The notes beneath the pieces were generated by a model. The model was given only the letters and a program-made list of their open reading frames with translations. It made no database searches and was not told where the DNA came from. A stretch of DNA of 13,198 nt from Rubrivivax sp. (GTDB taxonomy: Bacteria > Pseudomonadota > Gammaproteobacteria > Burkholderiales > Burkholderiaceae_C). Below are positions 6,431-13,198 of this stretch, in pieces (positions within the stretch are counted from its first letter, which is position 1; each line of letters starts with the position of its first letter). Location of the stretch: assembly GCA_030693565.1 (NCBI GenBank), contig JAUYAJ010000010.1:1-13198 (forward strand). The letters are read 5' to 3'. The position numbers and the translations under genes are program-made.

Positions 6431-7435
6431 ATGACCGCTGCCGTCAGCCTCGAAGGTGTTTCCTGCGTCTTCGGCAGCGGCGCCGCCGCGGTGCGCGCGG
6501 TCGACGGGGTCGACCTCGCCATCGAGGCCGGCGAGTTCTTCACCTTGCTCGGGCCTTCAGGCTCGGGCAAGACGACCTGCCTGCGCATGATCGGCGGCTT
6601 CACCCGGCCCACGGCTGGCCGGGTGTGGATCGGCGGCGCCGACGTCACCCGCCAGCCGCCGTATGCACGGCCGGTGAACACCGTGTTCCAGGACTACGCA
6701 CTGTTCCCGCACATGAGCGTGCGCGACAACGTCGCCTACCCGCTGATGGTGCGCAAGATGGGCCGCGCGGCGCGCGAGCGGCGCGCCGACGAGTTGCTGG
6801 CGCTGGTGCAGTTGCCGGGCGCGGCCACGCGCCGGCCGGCCGAGCTGTCGGGCGGCCAGCGCCAGCGCGTCGCGCTGGCGCGCGCGCTCATCAGCCAGCC
6901 GCAGGTGCTGCTGCTCGACGAGCCGCTGGGCGCGCTCGACCTCAAGCTGCGCGAGCAGATGCAGGGCGAGCTCAAAGCGCTGCAGCGGCGCCTGGGCATC
7001 ACCTTCCTGTTCATCACCCACGACCAGCATGAGGCGCTGTCGATGAGCGACCGCATCGGCGTCTTCAACGCCGGCCGCATCGAACAAGTGGGCACGCCGC
7101 GGCAGATCTACGACCAGCCGGCGACACGTTTCGTTGCCGAGTTCGTCGGCGCCGCCAACGTGCTGGCCGGCGACGCCTCGCGCCAGCTGACCGGGCTGGC
7201 CAGCGCGATGCTGCGGCCCGAGCGCATCACGCTGGGCAGCGCCGACGCGGCGCGCGCCAGCGGCACGGTGGCCGAGCTGCAGTACTTCGGCGCCTTCACC
7301 CGCGTCGCCGTCGACACCCAGGGCCAGCGCCTGCAGGCCGACTTGCCAGCCGGCCCCGGCGCCACCCTGCCCGCCCCCGGCCAGACCGTGCACCTGCACT
7401 GGGATGTGCGGGCGGTGCATGCGCTGCAAGGCTGA
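6431..7435 (+). CDS. ydcT: ABC transporter ATP-binding protein (YdcT-like, PotA type)
   Basis: A 334-residue ATPase that powers the YdcSTUV importer at the inner face of the membrane. All ABC motifs are present: Walker A GPSGSGKT at 41-48, Q-loop Gln 87 in VFQDYALFPHMSV, signature LSGGQ at 139-143, Walker B VLLLDEP at 159-165, D-loop GALD at 167-170, and switch His 197 in ITHD. A TOBE-like regulatory domain fills about 250-334 and includes LRPERITLGS, as in PotA/CysA-type ATPases of spermidine and putrescine transporters. The length agrees with E. coli YdcT (337). It begins 22 bp after ydcS and ends 6 bp before ydcU, so it is clearly co-transcribed. The ribosome site is weak. Confidence 0.95.
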   Translation: MTAAVSLEGVSCVFGSGAAAVRAVDGVDLAIEAGEFFTLLGPSGSGKTTCLRMIGGFTRPTAGRVWIGGADVTRQPPYARPVNTVFQDYALFPHMSVRDNVAYPLMVRKMGRAARERRADELLALVQLPGAATRRPAELSGGQRQRVALARALISQPQVLLLDEPLGALDLKLREQMQGELKALQRRLGITFLFITHDQHEALSMSDRIGVFNAGRIEQVGTPRQIYDQPATRFVAEFVGAANVLAGDASRQLTGLASAMLRPERITLGSADAARASGTVAELQYFGAFTRVAVDTQGQRLQADLPAGPGATLPAPGQTVHLHWDVRAVHALQG

Positions 7436-7441
7436 GCGGCC

Positions 7442-8386
7442 GTGAACAGCGCCGCCCTGCCCGCCGTCGCCGCGCCCTCGCTGCGCCGGCGCAGTTCGGA
7501 CCTGCTGTACCGCAAGCCGGGCTTGCTGCTGCTGTTGCTGCTGGCGCCGCCGCTGCTGTGGTTCGGCGTCATCTACCTGGGATCGCTGTTCGCGCTGCTG
7601 GCCAACGCCTTTTTCCGCCTCGACGACTTCACCGGCCAGGTGGTGCGCGAGGTCGGTGTTTCCAACTTCATCGCCCTCGTCGAGCCGGCCAACTTGGACG
7701 CGGCGCGGCGTTCGATCGTGATGGCCATCGCCGTCACGCTGAGCTGCGCGCTGCTCGCCTTCCCGGTGGCGCTGCTGATGGCGCGCCACGCGCGCGGCGC
7801 GACCAAGGCGCTGCTCTACATCGCGGTGATGCTGCCGCTGTGGAGCAGCTACCTGGTGCGTCTGTATGCCTGGAAGCTGCTGCTGGCCAAGGAAGGCGCG
7901 ATCTCCTGGCTGGCCGAGGCCACGCGCACGACCTGGCTGCTCGACGCGCTGCTGGCGACGCCGGCGATCGGCGGCCCGAGCCTGAGTTTTTCGACCCTGG
8001 GCACCTACATCGTCTTCGTCTACATGTGGCTGCCGTTCATGATCCTGCCGGTGATGGCGGCGCTCGAGCGCATCCCGGCGTCGACGCTCGAAGCCTCCGG
8101 CGACCTCGGTGCGCGCCCGCGCACGACGCTGCGCCATGTCATCCTGCCGCTGGCGATGCCCGGCATCGCCGCCGGGTCGATCTTCACCTTCTCGCTGACG
8201 CTGGGCGACTACATCATCCCGCAGGTCATCGGCGACTCGACCCAGTTCATCGGCCAGGTCGTCTACCGCCAGCAAGGCGTGGCGGGCAACATCCCGTTCG
8301 CGGCCGCGTTCTCGCTGGTGCCCATCCTGGTGATCGGCATCTACCTGTGGCTGGCCAAGCGACAAGGGGCTTTCGATGCGGTCTGA
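7442..8386 (+). CDS. ydcU: ABC transporter permease (YdcU-like, PotB type)
   Basis: A 314-residue inner-membrane permease, one residue from the E. coli YdcU length. It starts with GTG six bases after the ydcT stop; no closer ATG in frame gives a better N terminus. Membrane segments are visible at about 27-57 (leucine-rich, with a run of CTG codons), 92-114, 122-145, 186-205, 238-262 and 288-306. The EAA loop that contacts the ATPase is EASGDLGARPRTTLRHVILP at 217-236. Blocks such as AFPVALLMAR, YIAVMLPLWSSYLVRLYAW and AAGSIFTFSLTLGDYIIPQ agree with YdcU as I recall it. It pairs with YdcV to form the channel of the polyamine-type importer. Its last 11 bases overlap the ydcV start. Confidence 0.94.
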   Translation: MNSAALPAVAAPSLRRRSSDLLYRKPGLLLLLLLAPPLLWFGVIYLGSLFALLANAFFRLDDFTGQVVREVGVSNFIALVEPANLDAARRSIVMAIAVTLSCALLAFPVALLMARHARGATKALLYIAVMLPLWSSYLVRLYAWKLLLAKEGAISWLAEATRTTWLLDALLATPAIGGPSLSFSTLGTYIVFVYMWLPFMILPVMAALERIPASTLEASGDLGARPRTTLRHVILPLAMPGIAAGSIFTFSLTLGDYIIPQVIGDSTQFIGQVVYRQQGVAGNIPFAAAFSLVPILVIGIYLWLAKRQGAFDAV

Positions 8387-9170
8387 AGCGAGCCCGGCGC
8401 TGCGCATCTGCGCCTGGGCGGTGATCGCCTTTCTGCACATCCCGCTGGCGCTGATCGTGCTCTACGCTTTCAGCGCCGAGGACAAGAGCTATGTCTTCCC
8501 GCCGCCGGCGCTGACGACGCGCTGGTTCGGCGTGGCCTGGGAGCGCGACGATGTCTGGGCCGCGATCCGGCTCAGCTTCGAGGTCGCCGCCTGGAGCACG
8601 GCGCTGGCGCTGCTGCTGGGCACGCTGGCGGCGGCGGCGCTGGCACGCAGCCGATTCTTCGGCCGCAACGCGTTGTCGCTGCTGCTGATCCTGCCGATCG
8701 CGCTGCCCGGCGTCATCACAGGCATTGCGCTGCGCTCGGCGTACCACACGCTGGAGATCCCGTTCTCGTTCTGGACCATCGTCATCGGCCACGCCACCTT
8801 CTGCGTGGTGGTGGTCTACAACAACGCGGTGGCGCGGCTGCGGCGCCTGAACCCGAACCTGATCGAGGCCTCGATGGACCTCGGCGCCGATGGTTTCCAG
8901 ACGCTGCGCTACATCGTGCTGCCGCAGCTCGGCTCGGCCTTGCTGGCCGGCGCGCTGCTGGCCTTTGCGCTGAGCTTCGACGAGGTCATCGTCACCACCT
9001 TCACCGCCGGCCAGCAGACCACGCTGCCGATCTGGATGCTGCAGGAACTGATCCGCCCGCGCCAGCGGCCGGTGACCAACGTGGTGGCGGTGATCATCAT
9101 CGTGCTGACCTTCGTGCCCATCCTGCTCGCCTACACCCTCACCCGCGCCGACGAGCCGGGCCCTCGCTAA
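8376..9170 (+). CDS. ydcV: ABC transporter permease (YdcV-like, PotC type)
   Basis: A 264-residue permease, identical in length to E. coli YdcV as I recall. The ATG lies inside the end of ydcU (11-bp overlap in another frame), which indicates translational coupling and equal dosage of the two permeases. About six membrane segments are visible: 9-32, 66-90, 99-120, 131-150, 184-205 and 232-254. The EAA loop is EASMDLGADGFQTLRYIVLP at 164-183. The C-terminal part has FALSFDEVIVTTFTAG, typical of PotC-type permeases of polyamine importers. It forms the second half of the translocation pathway with YdcU. Ten bases separate its stop from the patD start. Confidence 0.94.
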   Translation: MRSEASPALRICAWAVIAFLHIPLALIVLYAFSAEDKSYVFPPPALTTRWFGVAWERDDVWAAIRLSFEVAAWSTALALLLGTLAAAALARSRFFGRNALSLLLILPIALPGVITGIALRSAYHTLEIPFSFWTIVIGHATFCVVVVYNNAVARLRRLNPNLIEASMDLGADGFQTLRYIVLPQLGSALLAGALLAFALSFDEVIVTTFTAGQQTTLPIWMLQELIRPRQRPVTNVVAVIIIVLTFVPILLAYTLTRADEPGPR

Positions 9171-9180
9171 GGAGTCCCCC

Positions 9181-10620
9181 ATGGCCACGCCCACCCTGCC
9201 CACCGAACTGCTCATCGACGGCGCCTTCGTCGCCGGCGAGGGCGAGGCCGAACCGGTGCTCAACCCGGCCACCGGCGAGTTGCTGGTGGCGCTGCCCGAA
9301 GCCTCGGTGGAACAGGTGCACAAGGCGGTGTCGGCGGCGCACCGCGCCTTCGACAGCTGGAGCGAGACCACGCCGATGGAGCGCTCGCGCCTGCTGCTGC
9401 GCCTGGCCGACGCCGTCGAGGCGCGTGCCGAAGAATTCGCGCGGCTGGAAAGCCTGAACTGCGGCAAGCCTTTTGCGCGCGCGCTCGGCGACGAGATCCC
9501 GGCGGTGGCCGACTGCCTGCGCTACTTCGCCGGCGCCACGCGCTGCATGAGCGGCACGCTGGCCGGCGAATACCTGTCCGGCCACACCAGCATGATCCGG
9601 CGCGACGCGATCGGCGTCGTCGGCTCGATCGCGCCCTGGAACTACCCGCTGATGATGGCGGTGTGGAAGGCGGCGCCGGCGCTGGCCGCCGGCAACACGG
9701 TGGTGCTCAAGCCCAGCGAGCAGACCCCGCTGTCGAGCCTGCTGCTGGCCCGGGTGGCGGCCGAGATCCTGCCCAAGGGCGTGTTCAACGTCATCGCCGG
9801 CCGCGGCGCCAGCGTCGGCCAGCCGCTGGTCGAACACCCGAAGGTGGCGATGGTCAGCCTGACCGGCGACGTCGCCACCGGGCGCAAGGTGTTGCAGGCC
9901 GCCAGCGGCACGCGCAAGCGCACCCACCTCGAGCTGGGCGGCAAGGCGCCGGTGATCGTCTTCGACGACGCCGACCTGGCTGCCGTCGTCGAAGGCCTGC
10001 GCACCTTCGGCTACTACAACGCCGGCCAGGACTGCACGGCTGCCTGCCGCATTTACGCCGGGGCCAAGATCCACGACAAGCTGGTGGCCGACTTGTCCAG
10101 CGCGGTGAGAAGCATCCGCATGGGCCTGCAGGACGAGCCCGATGTCGAGATCGGCCCGCTGATCAGCGAGCGCCAGCGCAACCGCGTCGCCAGCTTCGTC
10201 GAACGCGCGCAGATGGCCGGCCACATGGAGATCACCGCCGGCGGCAAGCTGCGCGCCGGCGCCGGCTTCTTCTTCGAGCCCACGGTGATTGCCGGCGCCC
10301 GGCAGGAAGACGAGATCGTGCGCCGCGAGGTCTTCGGCCCGGTGGTCAGCGTGACACGCTTCAGCGACACCGAGCAGGCCATCGCCTGGGCCAACGACAG
10401 CGACTACGGCCTGGCCTCGTCGGTGTGGACGCAAGACGTCGGCCGGGCGATGCGTGTGGCCAAGAAGCTGCAATACGGCTGCACCTGGATCAACACCCAC
10501 TTCATGCTCGTCAACGAGATGCCGCACGGCGGCCTCAAGAGCAGCGGCTACGGCAAGGACATGAGCATGTACGCGCTGGAGGACTACACCGTGGCCCGCC
10601 ACGTCATGCTCAAGCATTGA
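9181..10620 (+). CDS. patD: Gamma-aminobutyraldehyde dehydrogenase (aldehyde dehydrogenase superfamily)
   Basis: A 479-residue NAD-dependent aldehyde dehydrogenase, the right size for PatD/YdcW (474 in E. coli). A strong AAGGAG lies six bases before the ATG. Active-site residues are in place: Asn 154 in PWNYP, Glu 251 in LELGGK, catalytic Cys 285 in GQDCTAAC, and Glu 383 in REVFGP. The cysteine context and its place directly behind ydcSTUV point to gamma-aminobutyraldehyde (1-pyrroline) as substrate, giving GABA in putrescine breakdown. Betaine aldehyde dehydrogenase or another amino-aldehyde dehydrogenase cannot be excluded from sequence alone. The enzyme is cytoplasmic. The upstream step, putrescine aminotransferase, is not encoded in the window. 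Confidence 0.9.
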   Translation: MATPTLPTELLIDGAFVAGEGEAEPVLNPATGELLVALPEASVEQVHKAVSAAHRAFDSWSETTPMERSRLLLRLADAVEARAEEFARLESLNCGKPFARALGDEIPAVADCLRYFAGATRCMSGTLAGEYLSGHTSMIRRDAIGVVGSIAPWNYPLMMAVWKAAPALAAGNTVVLKPSEQTPLSSLLLARVAAEILPKGVFNVIAGRGASVGQPLVEHPKVAMVSLTGDVATGRKVLQAASGTRKRTHLELGGKAPVIVFDDADLAAVVEGLRTFGYYNAGQDCTAACRIYAGAKIHDKLVADLSSAVRSIRMGLQDEPDVEIGPLISERQRNRVASFVERAQMAGHMEITAGGKLRAGAGFFFEPTVIAGARQEDEIVRREVFGPVVSVTRFSDTEQAIAWANDSDYGLASSVWTQDVGRAMRVAKKLQYGCTWINTHFMLVNEMPHGGLKSSGYGKDMSMYALEDYTVARHVMLKH

Positions 10621-10663
10621 CCGCAAACATGGCAGGCAGCGCGGCGGCGCGCGAGAATGGGCG

Positions 10664-11983
10664 ATGCCCTATGCCCCCACCGCCGGCGCCGCCGCGCCCG
10701 ACCCCGCCCACTTCGCCAAGGCGGTCACCAACATGGGCGACAAGCGCCCGGTGGTGGCGCACAGCGCCATCTACAACAACCAGGGCCTGAAGATCGTCGA
10801 CAAAGGCATTGCCGTCGACGCCAAGCTGTACGAACGCCTGGTCCAGCACACGCTCAAGTCACCGCTTGACGACAGCCTGGAGAGTGAGCCCGGCGTCACG
10901 GCCCGCGTGCTGCGCGAGCAGGTCGAGATCCTGCTTGCGCGCGAGCCCTTCTTCGCCCGCATGCTGGCGACGCCGCGCACGCGCGACATGCTGCTCGACG
11001 GCCTGGGTGGGCTGCCGATTCCGCCGCCGATTGGTTTCCAGCTGACGCTGCTGCGCGAGACCCAGCCTGAGCTGTGGCTGCACAGCTTGCGCAGCGCGGT
11101 CACCGCCGGCTGGCTGGCCAGCCGCATCGAAGGCACCCGCTACGACGTCGCCATGCTGGCCGCCGGCGGGCTGCTGCACGACCTGGGCATGCTGCACCTG
11201 GACCCGGTGCTGCTGCAGCCCGAGATCGAACTCAGCGGCGACCAGCGGCGCCAGCTCTACACCCATCCGCTGCTGGCCTCGATGCTGCTCGAACGCCACC
11301 ACAAGTTCCCGCGCGAGTTGCTGCGCGCCATCCTCGAACACCACGAGACGCTGGACGGCAGCGGCTACCCACGCAACGTCAGCGCGGCTTCGCTCAGCCC
11401 CTGGGGCCGCGTGCTGTCGCTGACCGAGGTGGTGACGGCGATGTTCTCGCCCGACCGCCAGGCGCCCGAGCTGCGGCTGTCGATGGTGTTGCGCATGAAC
11501 CGCCATCGTTACGACGAAACACTGGTGAAAGAAGTCATGGCCTTGCTGCGTCCCGACGCCGACGCCCAGGCCATCACCGCCGCCGCCGATCCGGTGAGCG
11601 CGCTGCGCGAGATCGATGGCCTGCTGCAGCGCTGGCCCGAAGTCGCCGCCGCTGTCAGCGCCGAGGCCGGCAGCGCCAAGGTCGACCTGGCGCCGCTGCA
11701 GGAGCAGGTGGGCCAGATCCAGCGCAGTCTGGCCGGCGCCGGTGTCTCGGCTGACCAGCTCGACTGGCTGGGCGAGACCTGGCGCGAAGGCACGGTGGCG
11801 CAGGAGTTGACGCTGATCCTGCACGAGGTCGCCTGGCAGCTGCGCAGCATGACGCGCCAGGTGCGCCGGCGCTGGCGCACTGCCGAGGGCGGGTTGCCGG
11901 CGGCGCTGGGCGAGTGGCTGGCCAGCGCCGACGCCTTGTGCGCCCACGAGCTCAGCCGCGGGGCGGACTCAGTGCCGCCGTGA
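10664..11983 (+). CDS. HD-GYP-type domain protein with altered catalytic motifs
   Basis: A 439-residue cytoplasmic protein with no signal peptide or membrane segment. A unique N-terminal region (1-135) contains IYNNQGLKIVDKG. An HD domain of HD-GYP type follows at about 138-280: His 140, HDLG at 172-175, His 201, HHE at 226-228 and DGSGYP at 231-236. A C-terminal helical region (about 300-435) has no family I recognise. HD-GYP proteins hydrolyse cyclic di-GMP. Here the Lys normally following HD-x-G is Met 176, the metal-binding Asp of the usual ADxxDA motif is Glu 255 (LTEVVTAM), and the RPYR motif is missing. It may be weakly active, act on another substrate, or only bind nucleotide. It starts 43 bp after patD and may be read through from that operon. 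The ATG at 10664 has a weak ribosome site; ATG 10733 is an alternative. Its end overlaps lysR by 15 bp. The domain call is firm; activity is uncertain. Confidence 0.85.
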   Translation: MPYAPTAGAAAPDPAHFAKAVTNMGDKRPVVAHSAIYNNQGLKIVDKGIAVDAKLYERLVQHTLKSPLDDSLESEPGVTARVLREQVEILLAREPFFARMLATPRTRDMLLDGLGGLPIPPPIGFQLTLLRETQPELWLHSLRSAVTAGWLASRIEGTRYDVAMLAAGGLLHDLGMLHLDPVLLQPEIELSGDQRRQLYTHPLLASMLLERHHKFPRELLRAILEHHETLDGSGYPRNVSAASLSPWGRVLSLTEVVTAMFSPDRQAPELRLSMVLRMNRHRYDETLVKEVMALLRPDADAQAITAAADPVSALREIDGLLQRWPEVAAAVSAEAGSAKVDLAPLQEQVGQIQRSLAGAGVSADQLDWLGETWREGTVAQELTLILHEVAWQLRSMTRQVRRRWRTAEGGLPAALGEWLASADALCAHELSRGADSVPP

Positions 11984-12880
11984 GCGCGACTGCTCGCGCG
12001 CCATCTCGATGAACTCCAGCGCCGCCGGCTTGAGCGCCAGGCCGCGCCGCCAGACCAGGCCGACGTCGACCGTCGGCAACTCGTCGCGCAGCCGGCGCAC
12101 GTCGACATGCTCGGCGTCCAGCGTCCACGGCCGGTAGAGAAAGTCGGGCAGCACGGCGATGCCGGTGCCGGCGCCGACCAGCGAGCGCACCGCTTCCAGT
12201 GACGAGGTCCGCAGCAGCGTGCGCGGCTTGAGCTGGTGGCGGGCCCAGGCGGCGCGCATCAAGTCGTCGATGCGGTCGGCCTCCAGCACCACCTGGTCGT
12301 GGTTGGCGCAGTCGGCCAGCGTCACCTCGTCGGCGGCGGTCAGCGGGTGGTTGGACGCCAGCCAGACCCGGTTCGGGCTGCGCGTCAGCGTCTCTGCCAC
12401 TAGCGCCTGCGGCTCACCGAGCACGTTGCTGACCATGATGGCGACGTCGAGCTCGCCGTTGATCAGCAGATGCTCCAGGAACGGCGGCGTCTCCTCGGTG
12501 ACCTGAACCTGGACCGCCGGGCAGTTGCGCAGGTAGCGCGACAACAGCTCGCTCAGGTAGTAGCCGGCGACCAGGCTGGTGACGCCAACGTTCAGCGTGC
12601 CGGCCAGGCCACCCTCGCTGCGGCGCAGCCGGGTGGCGTCGGCGACGGCGCCGATGACCTGGCGCGCGCTGGCCAGAAAGCGGTGCCCTTGCTGCGTCAG
12701 CAGCATGCCTTTGGAGCTGCGCTCGAACAGGCGCTGGCCGATCTCGTCCTCGAGCTCCTGCATGCTCTTGGTGACCGCGCTCTGGGCAATGCTGAGCATG
12801 CGCGAGGCTGCCGCCACCGAGCCGCTCTCGGCAACGGCGATGAAATAGCGGAACTGGCGCAGCGTGATGTGCGAGGACAT
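11969..12880 (-). CDS. LysR-family transcriptional regulator
   Basis: A 303-residue protein of normal LysR length. The N-terminal winged helix-turn-helix spans about residues 5-63: LRQFRYFIAVAESGSVAAAS, the recognition part SIAQSAVTKSMQELEDEIG, then LFERSSKGMLLTQQG. A ligand-binding domain of the periplasmic-binding-protein type follows at about 92-297, including GTLNVGVTSLVAGYYL and VGAGTGIAVLPDF. LysR proteins are DNA-binding tetramers that respond to a small metabolite; the ligand here cannot be read from the sequence. The gene lies 25 bp after parB on the same strand and converges on the HD-GYP gene, with a 15-bp overlap of the coding ends. There is no divergent target gene beside it, which is unusual for the family, so its target is unknown. 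Control of the polyamine operon is possible but unsupported. Confidence 0.93.
   Translation of the reverse strand: MSSHITLRQFRYFIAVAESGSVAAASRMLSIAQSAVTKSMQELEDEIGQRLFERSSKGMLLTQQGHRFLASARQVIGAVADATRLRRSEGGLAGTLNVGVTSLVAGYYLSELLSRYLRNCPAVQVQVTEETPPFLEHLLINGELDVAIMVSNVLGEPQALVAETLTRSPNRVWLASNHPLTAADEVTLADCANHDQVVLEADRIDDLMRAAWARHQLKPRTLLRTSSLEAVRSLVGAGTGIAVLPDFLYRPWTLDAEHVDVRRLRDELPTVDVGLVWRRGLALKPAALEFIEMAREQSRSRRH
11984..11999. terminator. Possible weak hairpin terminator at the convergent gene ends
   Basis: GCGCGA-CTGC-TCGCGC is a perfect 6-bp stem starting directly after the HD-GYP stop codon and inside the last codons of lysR. Its position suits termination of the plus-strand transcript, but no U-run follows and GC-rich dyads are common here, so the call is weak. 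Confidence 0.2.
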
Positions 12881-12905
12881 CGCCGGGCGCGCCAGTGGCT
12901 GCGCG

Positions 12906-13198
12906 TCAGCTTTCGGTGACGCCGAGCTTGTCGAGCAAGCCGTTCAGCTCGTCGAGCGAGCCAAAGGCGATCGCCAGCTCGCCTTGCTCACCGCGGCGCG
13001 TGCGGCGCTTGATGCGGATTTCCACCGCCGCCGTCAGCAGATCGGCCAGGCGCTGTTCCAGCCGCACGATGTCGCGCGGTTTGGGCGGCTTGCCGCGCGT
13101 CGCTGCGGCCTCGGGCGCACTGGCGCGCGCCACCAGGCGCTCGGCCTCGCGCACGCTGAGCTTGCGCGCCGCCACCTCGTGCGCCGTCATCACCTGCT
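12906..13198 (-). CDS. parB: Chromosome partitioning protein ParB, C-terminal part (runs off right edge)
   Basis: The last 97 codons and the stop of a minus-strand gene. The residues match the end of chromosomal ParB/Spo0J proteins: EVAARKLSVREAERLVAR corresponds to the helix after the DNA-binding core, followed by an Ala/Pro-rich linker (APEAAATRGKPPKP). The C-terminal dimerisation domain is RDIVRLEQRLADLLTAAVEI, a basic RIKRRTRRG strand, then ELAIAFGSLDELNGLLDKLG. The basic stretch in this domain binds DNA without sequence preference in known ParBs. ParB is a CTP-dependent clamp that loads at parS sites and works with ParA in origin segregation. The N-terminal two thirds and, presumably, parA lie beyond the right edge. 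The ATG pair visible near the edge is internal, not the start. Noc-type relatives are mainly in Firmicutes and less likely. Confidence 0.93.
   Translation of the reverse strand, partial: QVMTAHEVAARKLSVREAERLVARASAPEAAATRGKPPKPRDIVRLEQRLADLLTAAVEIRIKRRTRRGEQGELAIAFGSLDELNGLLDKLGVTES

Noticed and set aside
7524..7544. CTG-repeat microsatellite in ydcU
   Set aside because: It encodes the leucine-rich first membrane segment, is interrupted by TTG, and is explained by codon choice.
6557..8440. Minus-strand open frame of 627 codons opposite ydcT and ydcU
   Set aside because: The product is rich in Arg, Gln, His and Gly with no recognisable domain, and the plus strand carries conserved ABC transporter motifs throughout.

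Overview
The window is GC-rich DNA with tightly packed genes. Protein family choices and gene order suggest a betaproteobacterium of the order Burkholderiales. This is an inference; there is no rRNA or marker gene here to fix the genus. The partial parB at the right edge has the character of a chromosomal ParB, which suggests the window lies near the chromosome replication origin.

Left part (1-3565, minus strand): a complete prkA (YeaG-like AAA+ kinase), a complete yeaH (VWA-domain protein) and the first 106 codons of a spoVR/ycgB homologue. They read in that order as one operon, with a 43-bp gap and then a 4-bp start/stop overlap. This trio is conserved in many proteobacteria and is tied to starvation and stationary-phase stress. 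It is preceded by a gene-free stretch of 345 bp (3566-3910). That stretch holds two abutting hairpins, one with a 27-position stem, and two short palindromes.

Middle part (3911-10620, plus strand): a major facilitator transporter of unknown substrate, then a complete ydcS-ydcT-ydcU-ydcV-patD operon. This comprises a periplasmic binding protein, an ATPase, two permeases and gamma-aminobutyraldehyde dehydrogenase. Lengths and order match the Escherichia coli ydcSTUV-patD cluster closely. The likely job is import of a polyamine such as putrescine, with oxidation of the aldehyde made from it to GABA. The putrescine aminotransferase and the usual MocR-type regulator are not in view.

Right part (10664-13198): an HD-GYP-type protein with altered motif residues (plus strand) follows patD by 43 bp. 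It converges with, and overlaps by 15 bp, a LysR-family regulator (minus strand). The LysR gene lies 25 bp downstream of parB, whose last 97 codons enter from the right edge.

No tRNA, rRNA, insertion sequence, CRISPR array, phage gene or consensus parS site was seen. The most unusual feature is the structured region upstream of prkA. The degenerate HD-GYP protein is the most interesting coding feature.
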